64,000 bases of DNA from Dicaeum eximium (Eukaryota > Chordata > Aves > Passeriformes > Dicaeidae), in the NCBI GenBank assembly GCA_013396995.1, contig VWZP01005600.1, positions 806,001 to 870,000 of the forward strand, written 5' to 3'. The notes beneath the pieces are model-generated. The model was given only the letters and a program-made list of their open reading frames with translations, searched no databases and had not been told where the DNA came from. The position numbers were made by a program, and so were the translations under genes. Of the stretch, positions 12,911 through 23,990 are shown in pieces. Numbering within the stretch: the first letter of the stretch is position 1; every line of letters starts with the position of its first letter.

Positions 12911-15198
12911 GACAGCAGAATTTCCCACTGGAGTTTAGATGTTACTCATCATCTTTCACAGGTCAGTTCCAATTTTAAAAAAACCCTTTTTAAATTAAAA
13001 ATTGTTCCAGTTGTATTTATTCCAGTTTTGTTTACACTCTGAGAGAACTACCCATTCAACCTTTCTTCATATACTTCAGTCTGTTTAGTGCAGAACCCCT
13101 AAGACAAATGACAAGAATAAAACCAATGAACCACTCTGCCACTTGGGACCCTGAGGAACAGTTTTACAGAATCCTTTTTACATCAGCCAGGTCAGGGGCA
13201 GTCTTGAACACAGGCAGCTGCAGCCCTGCCAGGCATCCTGGGCTCCTGAGGCACGGACACCCATCCCTGAGCTCAGGATCCCTGTGCCACACTGCTCCCA
13301 CGGGTCACTCTGTGGGGTGGTGCAGAAACCACCCTGTCAGAGCCCTCAAACCACCCCAGATGTCTTCCAAGATATTAAACACACAGATCAGTGGCCTTGG
13401 AAACACTTTTAAGGAATTGTAACTTTTTAAAAGTCTCTTCTGTTATCTCCAGTTTGTTTTCTCATGCCTATGCATAAACTACAAAGCTATTTCATAAACA
13501 CTTGGAAAAACTAAAAATTACTTTGGACGTAGACTGTGGACTAGGAGTAGTGACTCTCTCTTTTGAAAGCTACTTTACATAACATTAAAATAGAATGTCA
13601 CTAAAGAGAAAAGTGCAACATTTTGTTGTTTAGTGGAAACACTTTGGATAATACTGAAATAAAATCTCTAGTGGCTTGTGAAGTAGTTAGTTCAGTTGTT
13701 TAGCAACAACACCTTTTGACTTGTAAAGCTCCTACAATACCTAAAATAAGCTAAGAGAAGAAAGTTTAAAAAGTTTTCTCTAACCACCTGCTGTAGCTTG
13801 AATCAAGTAAAAGTTCCTCAGAACAACCTTCTTTTGAGATAACACATTTTTGAATTACTACACTGTAATTTTTGTACACTGCATCAGGCAATGGCTACTG
13901 CAACTTCTTACAACATTACCAGCTCCCTAATAAACATGTGCATGAAGCGGAACAGGGCATACAAGTTATAATTCTTTGGCTGTGCCTGGTAACATAAACA
14001 GGTCTGATACCATCAGAGGAAGAACTGAGGAATTAAACCCTCCAAAAGACTGATGTAAAGGATTGGACATGTTAAAAGAGATAGTGAAAAGAGGCTGCTA
14101 AGAAATGGAACAACATTCAGGAGAGAAGCAATAGATCCACAAATGGAAATAAACATAACCATGAGAAAATGCTTTATCAACATAAGACCCACAATGGGGC
14201 TGTGAATTTCAAAATAAGTAAAAACTGTTTCGAAAAAAAAAAGCCCAGCATGGTAGGTAGGACTTCAAAGACTTTACTATAATGGACAGAAATGAACAAT
14301 ACAAACAAATACAAAAGAAGAGAAACAAACAAACAAAAAAACCCCAAACCCTGCTAAGACCCAGATCAACTTACTCGACGTCCCTGCTATAGCCCTGTTA
14401 ACCCTTTGATGCCAATGGTGTGGAACCATTTCAGTGATTACAGACAATAAAAATTCCAGCACCACAGCAATTGCTGCCTCAGGCAGCTGCTCCCCAGCCC
14501 TGCAGCACCTCTGCAGCTCCTTCACCTCCCTCCCTGCCTGGAAGACACAGCAGCTCCCCTGCCCAGCCCTTCCTCAGCCTGCTCCCAGCCCCAGCCAGAG
14601 AATTCAGTCAGAGAGAAGCCACACTCACTGTGCCCTGGGTGGAAAGCCCCCTCAATATTGTATTTCTAATTGCAGACATTGGGAAACAATTCATTCAAAA
14701 GAGGGGCACACAACAGGTGATTAAATGTCATAGTGGTTCAAGGGTAGAAGATGCAGCTATTACATGAAATACCAGTTTTCTAAGGTCAAAAACAGGCACA
14801 AAATAAAATTTTAACTTGATTAAAGGAAAACAGCAGGTAAAACTATGGTTTCATGCAAAATACAGTTTTCTTGTGTCTTGGTTCTGAATCATTGACATGA
14901 GGAGGATTTTTGCCACTGGCTTTAGCAGAACAGAACTAGCTAGTAATGGACTAAAAGTTTTCTTCTTAGGAATTTCAAAAAAAATTTGAATCCTGAGAGA
15001 ACACATTGGTCTGCAGTAAGATAGGGTGGGGAAATGGAGTTTAAATGGTGCTGGGGAAGCTGAAAAGTAACTGGCTGACATGAAAAACTATACATGAAAA
15101 AAGAGATTTAGGCAAAAAAAGATTGAAGTTTAATGCTATATGAAAACAGAAATGAAATTTTCATGGAATTTACTTTTTGATATCTTTGCATGCAGATT
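12911..15198. other. Unique sequence, no gene recognised
   Basis: GC-richer patches at about 13180-13360 and 14470-14640 carry overlapping short frames (up to 104 codons) with no protein signature. An A-rich stretch with AAAC units lies at about 14322-14345. The rest is AT-rich unique DNA. Confidence 0.45.
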
Positions 15199-15242
15199 TC
15201 TTTTCTTTTGTTGGCTATTTCTCCAGCCAACAAAAGAAAAGA
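15199..15242. repeat. Perfect 18-bp hairpin with 8-nt loop
   Basis: The arm at 15199-15216 (TCTTTTCTTTTGTTGGCT) is the exact reverse complement of 15225-15242. The loop at 15217-15224 is ATTTCTCC. Pairing stops immediately outside. At 44 nt it is shorter than a typical vertebrate pre-miRNA. A perfect stem in otherwise non-repetitive DNA suggests a recent origin, for example a template-switch mutation, or selection for the structure. It lies at the start of a 111-codon open frame (15190-15525, plus strand) that looks fortuitous. Confidence 0.8.
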
Positions 15243-15589
15243 CAGAAGGCTTCAGAAACTTTTCACTGAGGAAATATTTATCATGATTCATACACTTTTA
15301 AATGCCTATTTCAATCCTCTTTTTCAAATCATTTTGGTAACCATTGAAAAAGTGTGTATTGTTTTGTTCCAGTATACAGGAAGCTGTAAAAACCAAATTC
15401 TGTTTACAGCAGAACCAGATTTTCTATTATTTCAGACAGTCATTTTCACAGAAGAACCTTTACATGTCATTACTAATGACATTACAACCCTCCCCAGCTG
15501 CCCCCAAGACCTAGCTGCTTTGTAGCAGACAATATTTGACATCTTGGTTTGCAATCTCAGAAAAAGCCAAGGGAACAGAAACTGTCCTG

Positions 15590-15790
15590 TCAGAAAATAC
15601 GGCCTCAGAAGCTGTAAATATATCACATTTCTATGGCGACGTGATGGAAATCAGAATGTTTGAATCGAGGGCTGCCTGCTCAGTGATTAATTGCAGATGT
15701 CAATACCAAGAGGTACCTGCAAGGCAATTAGCACTGTACTTGCCTAAATGTCACCTCACTGTAAATACAGAATGGAAATAAACAGACAGA
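15590..15790. promoter_or_regulatory. Candidate conserved non-coding element
   Basis: Non-repetitive block with several CpGs in AT-rich surroundings (GGCGACGTGATGG near 15634, AATCGAGG near 15662) and A/T-core sites such as GTGATTAATTGCAG near 15684 and CAATTAGCAC near 15724. No open frame of note. Regulatory function is inferred only from style. Confidence 0.25.
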
Positions 15791-16749
15791 TTGGCCTGGT
15801 GCATGTTGTTTGGATTTGGAACAGGAATCTTGGAAATGTGGTTCCTAATCGAGCCAATTTTTTAATTCTGTGCTGCTGATATGCTACAAAAACTTCTGTC
15901 TTTCTTTTCTCCTGGTGTACTGGGAGGTTAGTGCCACCCAAGTCTCAAAATGCCACGTGGCCATCCTTACTAACCAAAGCCATCATCACACTGATGGATC
16001 CCAGCAAAATGCAAAAAACAAACAAGAAGGAACCTATACAAATTTCTGCAGGTGAGGCTGCAGATGCTGAGACTGAGGTAGAATTTTGTTTGCCATTGGA
16101 GCCCAAATTGATAAATTTCATGATATGCTGTACAGTGGCTGTTTACTTTGGTAATAGTTTTCTGTCCTGTCTGCCCCAGTTTGGAGTCACGTGAAGGACT
16201 GCAAAGGGAATCACAGCTACAGGCTGGGAGTCCAGGAGCAGACAAACAGAGGCTGGTGTCACTGCTGTGCAACACTAAATATATATTAGCATTGCATCTG
16301 TCAGATTGACATTTCATAGCTTCACTTCTATAAAAGGGAAACAATAACACCGACCACCCTCCTCCACCCCTTTTGGGGATTCAGTCATGTTTCTTCAGTA
16401 GATTAAAATCTGGAAAGTAATTGTTTATAAAGAGTGGGAGGAAGGCTTTTCTTCTCATCTCACAGCCAAGATTTTATTTTTTCCAGTATTTTTCTCCTTT
16501 AAACATATTAGCTGCTGGTGGCCTTTGAAAACTAGAGGATCAGATAATGCTGGCTCTCCTTCTTTCCATCTGCTAGCCTGTATAATGAGAGAACTAATAT
16601 ATATATTACATTCTTATTTTAAAAAACTAATTAGTACAGATGCAAGAATCTCGTGGCCATGAAGGAGTTTGTGACACAACTTCTCTGTTAAAGCTCATCT
16701 ATAAATTTGGAAATCCTTGCCTATAAAGGTCTTTCATTAGTAGCACAAA
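15791..16749. other. Unique sequence between structured elements
   Basis: No gene recognised. A 126-codon frame on the minus strand (15970-16350) has no recognisable motif. Short TA-rich stretches occur near 16277-16287 and 16597-16610. Confidence 0.4.
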
Positions 16750-16948
16750 CTAAACAATGATCACTGCTGTACAATGAGAGACAAATTAATGAATCAAACA
16801 TTACAGATTTCATCACATTCTCTCATTTGCATTTAAGCTGGTTTCCAGCTCTGTCATGCATTCGTTCCTAAACGAGCCCCTGTGGATAGTGCTGCAATGT
16901 TTGATTCATTAATTTGTTTCTCAGTGTACAGCAGTGCTCACTGTTCAG
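16750..16948. repeat. 57-bp inverted repeat with 85-bp structured spacer
   Basis: The arm at 16750-16806 pairs with 16892-16948. Comparing the left arm with the reverse complement of the right gives 51 of 57 identical positions and no gaps; the differences are single substitutions. The arms share the uninterrupted 22-bp run at 16782-16803, which includes the core ATTAATGAATCA. The spacer 16807-16891 carries a perfect POU octamer ATTTGCAT (16825-16832) and two further perfect hairpins: AGCTGG/CCAGCT (16836-16850) and TCGTT/AACGA around CCTA (16862-16875). Such symmetry fits either an ancient hairpin-forming mobile element (Eulor-like or MITE-like) or a paired regulatory element. Neither could be tested here. 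No open frame of note. Confidence 0.85.
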
Positions 16949-17047
16949 TATACGGTGAAATACTTTGAAAATATTTGTTTTAACAACCTATCCTTTATTT
17001 TAACAAAGAACTAATAATCCTGAGAAGGGAATGCTGGCCGTTTTGCA

Positions 17048-17350
17048 GCGCAGCCCCTGCCAAATCTCCCAGTTGCTACCCCAGCCCATCATTATACCAC
17101 TGTGATATTATCTGGATTAAATCTTCACAGCTTGCTTTCACATATTCTACAATTTCATAAAGCTTTGAGCCAGCTCTTTGGGTTGGAGTTATGATGCCAA
17201 ATTCAACTCCTGGGAAGTTAAAGGTGGCTTTAAGCCTTTGCTCTCCAATCCTTGGATCAGTCCCAAGCAGTGACTTAGATGAGCCTCCCAGACGCTCGGT
17301 GACATTCTGCCACCGCCGTGCCCGCTGCCCCAGCTCCTCCACATCGCAGC
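17048..17350 (-). other. CpG-bearing open frame of unknown origin (possible exon or retrocopy fragment)
   Basis: This is the 3' half of a 194-codon minus-strand open frame (17660 down to 17076). Its last 90 or so codons read like ordinary protein: mixed charged and hydrophobic residues with stretches such as RARRWQNVTERLGG and SKLYEIVEYVKASCEDLI, no low complexity, then a stop after YNDGLG. The DNA for RARRWQNVTERL is CpG-rich, unlike its neighbours. No family was recognised, no convincing splice acceptor was seen upstream, and the N-terminal half looks non-coding. It may be a diverged exon, a processed-pseudogene piece or chance. A CTCF-like word, CAGCAGAGGGGGC, lies at about 17346-17358. 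Confidence 0.25.
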
Positions 17351-17914
17351 AGAGGGGGCTGCTTGGCAAAGCCCTCTCTGGGAGAGCTGCAGAACTTTGG
17401 AGCTGGTTTTTGGTTTGTAACAGCTTGAGTTTGGTGACCTTACAGCGCGCTGAAAGCACCATCTGTTTTAGAAGAAAAGGCAGGCGTGTTCCCTGGCTGG
17501 TCAGTGCACAGGGACGGGTGTTTTGGTAATTAGATGGGTGGCTGAGCTCTGAAGGTCTTGTCTGAACCTCAAATTTTATGTATTTGACTACAGCACTGCT
17601 GTAGCAATCATTGCTCATGTTTGGTTCCAAAGAAATAAATACTTGTAGGTATAAAGGCACCTTGCAGCCAGGCTTTGGCCACCTACAGAAGGTGGCTCTG
17701 CTTATTTTCAGGTGGATTCAACAACACTCTGAATCTCCACTTGCTGGTACACAAATCCAGTGGTCACCTGTGTTTTAGCTGCCAAACTTAGGTGAGATTA
17801 GATCCAACTTAAGGAAATCTTGTAAGGTTTATTTAAGCAAAACAGATTGCTTACGGTGCCAATGAATTTCCATCCCTTGTTTCTTATTCCAGACCACAGG
17901 CAAATCTGTCAGAT

Positions 17915-17993
17915 AGAGCTGAGGCAGAGTTTCCTTTGAGGAGCTATGTGCTATGAAAATCAGCATAATTCTAGTTAACTCTGCCTCAGCTCT
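17915..17993. ncRNA. Perfect 17-bp inverted repeat of pre-miRNA size (candidate hairpin RNA)
   Basis: AGAGCTGAGGCAGAGTT (17915-17931) is the exact reverse complement of 17977-17993, enclosing 45 nt. Within the loop region TGTGCT (17947-17952) can pair with AGCATA (17962-17967) with one G-U. The whole 79 nt could therefore fold as a long stem with an internal loop and a terminal hairpin, a size usual for animal pre-miRNAs. Against this, the middle of the stem is largely unpaired and no known miRNA seed was recognised. Terminal inverted repeats of a tiny DNA transposon are an alternative. Strand of any transcript is unknown. Confidence 0.3.
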
Positions 17994-17999
17994 TCCCAA

Positions 18000-20829
18000 T
18001 ACTTGTATTTTCAGTTTTATTTATTCACTAAAGAAAACATTCATCAACGTGTAAACAAACTAATGGTCTTAAACGGTGAGTATGAAAGAGTCCTGCCACA
18101 CTTCTCAGTGATATCCTTTCCATTTAAAGAAAACTCACATATCAATTAAACTCACCTGTTAATTAAAAGCTTGTCTGGAAAATTCCTTGCTAGTTGGAAG
18201 CAAAAGAAAGTGTAAAAACTATCTGAATGCTGGAGCTTTGAATTTTAATTACTTACTCCAAGGTTTTTTTGTGATCCCTCAGGTGTTGGCTGGGCAACAG
18301 CAAAGAACTGGAAAAAAAGAAACAAATTTATTTTGTAATTCCGGCTGTGGGAAAGAAAATGTATTGAGAAGGCTTCTAATTTTCTCTTCTTATCTTGTTT
18401 AGATTTACTCTTTATTAATGTACTTTTAAGGGAGTATCTGCACAAAAAGATTCGGGAAGATTACAGGCAGTGAATAATTGTTCTCCAGATTTTATATCTT
18501 TTTTTTTTAAATAATATGAGAATTCCTATTGTATTTGCCTCACAATGGAGAATACAATTATAAATGAGAATAATGCTTATAAGTTTGGAATAAAGGCTAC
18601 AGTTTATCTCAGATCATCGATTATATATATGTATTAAATTTGATGTGCTGTTTATTTTATGTGCATCTAAATAGAAAGGACATTAGCAGTTTTAATAAAA
18701 ACTTGGGCACTCATAGGAATTTGATTCCTCTCTCTAGCTACCTGTATAATAATAGATGGGGTTTGACCATTTTCTTTCCTTCTTACATTTTTCAGAAAAA
18801 TTATCTTTTTTAACAGAGTAGAATACTTCATCTAAAGAAAGAGTGTCTAAACTAAACGTGGAGGCAGGGGATAGTTTTTCTGCTTTTCCTCATTAAAATA
18901 ATCACCCCCTCCAAAGTCACAATATTTTAATAACATGATTTTAAGTGCCCCTTAATTAAGGATAAATATCTGAGATTCTGATTTGGCTCAGCAATTTTTT
19001 CTGGTAGGAAAAATAATTTTGACATTTTACAGGGGAACCTAGAGAATGCATGAGGTTTTTGATGAATCTTTACATGTGAAAAACTTGGCCATCTGAGTCA
19101 GATGAAGATTTACACAAGTTCTCCAAGAACTGGGATGAGAACTTCCATTTTTTTCTCAACATACACACACAGCATACATACATCTGTTTAAAAGGTTCAG
19201 TTAACTGTTAAACTACTGCTCTTGCAAATGGACTTGCAGGCAACTAGATGACAATAGAAAATTAAATTGAAGGAACTCTGCTCATGTTAAGTAAGTTTTC
19301 TTCCTCAACAAACATAGGAGTTTCAAATTGGAAAAAAAGGTCAAAAAGAACATAAATGATAAACAGTTTATATGCTACATATATAAGCCAAATCCATATT
19401 TATTGAGTGAAGATACTAAGCAGAAACTGAACACATGGGAGTGCAACAATTTGAGTCTGGTACAGGTTGTAGTTAAAGAATCAGATGCTGCTTCAAAGTG
19501 CATTTGAGGGACTGGTAATGTTGAACAGCCTAGATTTCTCTTGCACTAAGTTCATGATGAAGGTTTCCTCATCAAATGAACAAGACTTCATGAACTGTGA
19601 CTGCACAAGTCATTTTTGGCTATTACACTCAGCTGAGTGCTGCTGGTTTAGCAGTATATATTCAGTTATATATTCAAGCAGAGACTTTTGCTTATTGTGT
19701 TCAGCTAAAAATCCTGACTATTGTGCAAGTTGGTAATTTTAGTAGCCTTAAATGAATTAAAATATGGAAGTACATTAGAGGTGGATGAAGAATAAACCCT
19801 GAGAAATTCAGTCACAGTTTAAGAAAGAAAGGACGAAAGGAAAGGTAAAAAACCCTGGAAAGCAAGCAGGTATCTATTGTCCATTTATTTTGGTAGCTAA
19901 ATATCTTTCAAATGGAGACAATCCATTGTTTACTGCAGTTTTCTGGGGGACAGACCTTGTAAGCAGAATCTTATTTACAACAGAAAATAAACTGCACTAG
20001 GAGTAGCCATGATACACTCAGAGACCCAACCTACAATTAGTGAGACATTTTGTGAATCTGTAATTTGTAAAAGAATGTCCCATGAAAATTCAAACACCAG
20101 TAGGACTTGGGTAGGTGTGGGGGTGCATCCTCACCCCCCTTTTGAGTGACATTAAAATCCTCATTTGTGAGAGTAGGCAACTGGTAAATATGACTCAAAA
20201 TATTAATATGTATTCTTTCTGGAGGAATGAGAATCTGAAAAAGGGACAATCCTGTGTGCATCCAGACTTCTCCAAAAGGGAACAGAGCTACCAAAGCGAC
20301 TCCAAAATGATGAAAATACCTTTTGGAATATTTTACATCCAAACAGCATGTCTATTATTCTCTACATTTCCAATTATCTCTAAAAGTTGTGGGTTTTTTA
20401 AAGAGCAATAAGAAGTTTTCATTCATACATTCATGCTCATTTTTTGTTATTCTTACTTGTTGACATCCAGAATGAAATCTGGTATTTTTGCATACTGTTG
20501 TTAATTTCTGCTGCTGAGGAGTGACTCTTCCTTTATGGCAGCTATCAACAACTACTTCTCAATAGTTATGAAACAGAATCCTATAGAAAAATGTCACCCC
20601 ATGTTAAACTTCTGTAGGATCCTTGATGATATGCCAGCGTGCCTGATCCATTTCCATTTCCAGCTATGTGCCTTGGTTAATAAATAAACAGCTCCTGTAA
20701 AACTTCTATTTTCTCCTGCTGTCTTAACCCTCTTTGCTGTTTGAAGAAATCCATATTATATTTCAGTCAAGATATTTTCTCTTTTCTTAAGAGAACATTA
20801 GTAGGGTCTTAGATCTGAAATTTATAAAT
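18000..20829. other. AT-rich unique sequence
   Basis: No gene or mobile element recognised. Frames do not exceed 101 codons. The palindrome CAGTTAACTG lies at 19198-19207, and T- or A-rich runs are scattered (for example 18501-18508). Confidence 0.5.
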
Positions 20830-21060
20830 GAAGCAAAATTTTCAGCTTCAGCGAAGCTTTTGGCAAAATATTTTTCCATGTATTGCACAGTCTGTTATCG
20901 TCATGATCAGCACAGATTTTGTACGTCCCAACAGCCTGGTCTCTTATGAGTGAGAAATTTCACTTCTCCAAATGAAGTGAAGGATAATATATGGGATTTA
21001 GCATGGAAATCATTCACTCACTGTTGAGCGCTTTTCTGGTTCTCTCTTTGGCAAATATAA
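20830..21060. promoter_or_regulatory. Candidate conserved non-coding element
   Basis: Non-repetitive block with CpGs scattered through AT-rich sequence (CAGCGAAG, TATCGTCATG, GTACGTCC, GAGCGCTT) and a perfect AGCTTC/GAAGCT hairpin around AGC near 20844-20858. No open frame. Function inferred from style only. Confidence 0.22.
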
Positions 21061-22021
21061 AAAAAATACATCTGTCATTATGCTTGGTAGTACAGACATG
21101 TATCCATTGAGAGATGGACTACAGCTCCCAAAACATTTTCAGAAGTTGCCACTAAACTTTATGAGTGCTGAAAATAAAATATTAGCCACTGCCACCTTGA
21201 TCTGCATCTGTACAACTTCTGAAAGATATCATTAACCCGTTCCTAATAAATTACAAACTGACTTGGGAGTTACTGTTATACTTAATATCATTCAATATCA
21301 TCTATAAAAATCGTATTTAATATATTTTAGACAGATAAACTGCTACTTTAATTTCTACATGATCTGCTTTTCTACACTTCTGTATGGTGCAGAGGAGGGA
21401 AGTACAGGGCTCGTCCCTCAGGACAGACCTGCCTAAGCTTGGTTTAGTGGTAGCACAGCACAGGAGACTCCCCAGCTGGTCACAGGTAGTGTGGGATAAT
21501 TTCCCAGCATATTTCACACCCAAAAGAGTGTGGGATGGCATCAAAACCTGCACTCTCCAGCACTGTGCAAGGCAGCTCTTTGTCAAATCTGACATTTTTT
21601 CCAACCCTGCTAATGAGAGAGGAAAGCAAATTCAGAACATGAGCCCACACTTGAGGCTTGCATGGGAAGTGCCCCTCCTTTGGGGTGAACACTGACAGGA
21701 TTGGCAGCCAGAGCACATTTTTTCCTACAGGCATCACGACCTTTCAGCAATTTGTAGATCCCCAGTTTATACCAAAATATTATGGTGATGCCTTTTGCTA
21801 ATTTCAAGGATTTATAAATGAGGATGGAATACCTTGTTAGCAGAAAAGAAAGCACAGATCAATATATGAGGGAAGGACCTGAGCAGAGCAACAACCATAC
21901 TACAAATGTCAGAGCTGAGAAATTTCCACACAAATAAAATGAAGCTGCCATCAGCAAACAGTTCCAGACTCCCAGAGTGAGCTGTGAGCACTGCTGCAGC
22001 CCCACGGTCACCCCATGGGGA
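21061..22021. other. Unique sequence, no gene recognised
   Basis: Short frames on both strands (up to about 103 codons at 21384-21695) overlap one another and carry no protein signature. The direct-repeat words AATATCAT occur twice near 21287-21301. Confidence 0.4.
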
Positions 22022-22541
22022 GCAGGTGCTGGGACACCCCGGGCACAGTGACACCCCCAGATGCTGTGATATGCACAGGTGCTGTGACACTCACAGATGC
22101 TGTTGTCCCCCCAGGTGCTGTGACACCCCCGGGTCCTGTGACATCCCCAGATGCTGTGACACCCCAGGTACAGTGACATGCCCAGATGCTGTGACACCCC
22201 AGATGCAGTAACACTCCCAGGGGCTGTGACACCCCAGATGCTGTAGCACCCCCAGGTACAGTGACACCCCCAGGTGCTGTGACACTCTCAGGTGCTGTGA
22301 CACCCCAGATGCTGTGACATCCCCGGGTGCTGTGACACCCCCAGGTGCTGTGCCACTCACAGGTGCAGTGACACCCCCAGGTGCTGTGACACCCCCAGGT
22401 GCTGTGACACCCCCGGGTGCTGTGACACCCCCAGGTGCTGTGACACCCACAGGGGCAGTGACACCCCCAGGTGCTGTGACACTCACAGGTGCTGTGACAC
22501 CCCCAGGTGCTGTGACACTCCCAGGTACAGTGACACTCCCG
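22022..22541. repeat. Minisatellite, 18-bp unit, about 29 copies
   Basis: Tandem copies of GTGCTGTGACACCCCCAG, most regular between about 22321 and 22540 and more diverged, with 17- to 20-bp units, toward the left end. Variants include GTGCAGTGACAC, ATGCTGTGACAC and CACTCACAG or CACTCCCAG endings. Eighteen is a multiple of three, so both strands show long open frames (127 to 194 codons) with monotonous peptides such as GAVTPP or GVTAPG. They are by-products of the repeat. Confidence 0.95.
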
Positions 22542-23599
22542 AGCCAATATTCCAGCTCTGCCTTTACAAGCAGTGACTCCCCAGGAACACAAAGTTTAAC
22601 ACCCCAAAGCAACCCCCACTCCCCTTCACAAACAGAACAGCTCAAGTTAGGAATTTTCCTTCACAAGGAAACGCAGAAGCTCTTCTTGTGTCCTTAGTTT
22701 GCAACTTCCAGAAGGGAAAGAGGAGACAGGGAAGATGCACCGTTTGTATCCTGTGATTTGCAGAGCCCACGGTTTCACATTCTCTCACCAGAACATCACA
22801 GAGGTCTGACAGCTGGCCACAGCCTGCCTTGTCATACACACAACTATTGCATGGGGCTGGTTCTTGCATGAGAATGAGGAGAAATGGGACTTTCAGTCTT
22901 GCAATTCAAGTGTTGTGCCACAGGATGAAAGTAAACTTTTTTTTTAAGGTAGGCAAGCCAGCTATTGCAACAAGGCTGGCTTCCAGCTTTTCTCACCAAA
23001 GCTGTTACTTCTTTTGAAACCAAATCACTAGTAAAACACTTCTGCATCTCATCTACAACTCAAGACTGACAATTCCAAGTCTAATTAACCTCAGATATGT
23101 TTGTAGTTCAGTTATCACCTTATTTACCCAGAGTTTGTCCAGTCTAGCCTTCTGTCCTCCTGTTCCAACAATCTATTCATGTTATGTCAAATTAAAGATC
23201 CCATTTTAGTGGGATTCCAATATTCAATTAGAGTGGCAGCCTCTGGATCTAAAGTATTAATCAGCATTTTTAAAATAGCATAGAATATATTTAATTTGAA
23301 AATCAGTGAGCAGCTAAATAATGAATCTGAGTAACAAAATTGCATATTTTGAGATTTTTGAAGTTTGGTAAGAGTAAATGGGAGATTTTCAGAAGGACTA
23401 AGCACTCAAGGTGCTTCCCTTCTGGAATTTCTCTCTGGGCATTTAAAAGTGGTCAATATTTCACATAATGAGAATATTTAAAAGTGTAGTCATTCAGTAT
23501 TTAAATGATGGACAAATTTTTAGAAAACATTGCCCTGCTGTCTCTAATCACAATGTGCTGTGTCTTAGGTTAATAAATAACTAGAGATGAAACCCCTGA
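22542..23599. other. Unique sequence, no gene recognised
   Basis: Short frames only (up to about 76 codons outside the minisatellite). No repeat family recognised. The segment is AT-rich after about 23050. Confidence 0.45.
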
Positions 23600-23990
23600 A
23601 ATGATAACTGAACAGCTTTCACGGGCCCCAAATTCATAAGGACAATAAGCTCTCCTCCTCGATGTATTCCCTATTTTCGGTGTGAAACATTTCCATTGTT
23701 TCAGCTGCTCTGTAATCTCTCCCTGAACCACGATGCCATGCAAGGGCTGTAATCCCCTGCTGTTGTACAGGGTAACCAGAGTTTTTTGACATTTAAAATA
23801 TCTAGCGGCATGACAAGACGTTGTATTTGCATATACATAAATTGTGCCAGGGAAACTCGATGAGTGACAAACCATCAACAGCAAGCTGCAGCATTGCCTG
23901 TGGCTTTCACATCAAGCATGGCTGTGTATAAAAATGTTACAGTGCTGAAGAAAAGCAGCCTGACCGCCACAGCATCTGTTTTATATACAC
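23600..23990. promoter_or_regulatory. Candidate conserved non-coding element cluster
   Basis: Non-repetitive sequence with more CpGs than the neighbourhood (TTTCACGGGCC, CTCGATG, TTTTCGGTG, CCACGATG, CTAGCGGC, GACGTTG, CTCGATGAG, ACCGCC). A perfect octamer ATTTGCAT lies at 23825-23832. A 104-codon minus-strand frame (23570-23884) crosses it but has no recognised motif and no codon-level evidence for translation. Regulatory identity is inferred from style. Confidence 0.28.

Noticed and set aside
17346..17358. CTCF-like word CAGCAGAGGGGGC
   Set aside because: One core mismatch and no supporting flank. Mentioned only within the open-frame entry.
22008..22697. Long open frames with collagen-like GAVTPP or GVTAPG repeats
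   Set aside because: By-product of the 18-bp minisatellite, present on both strands at once.
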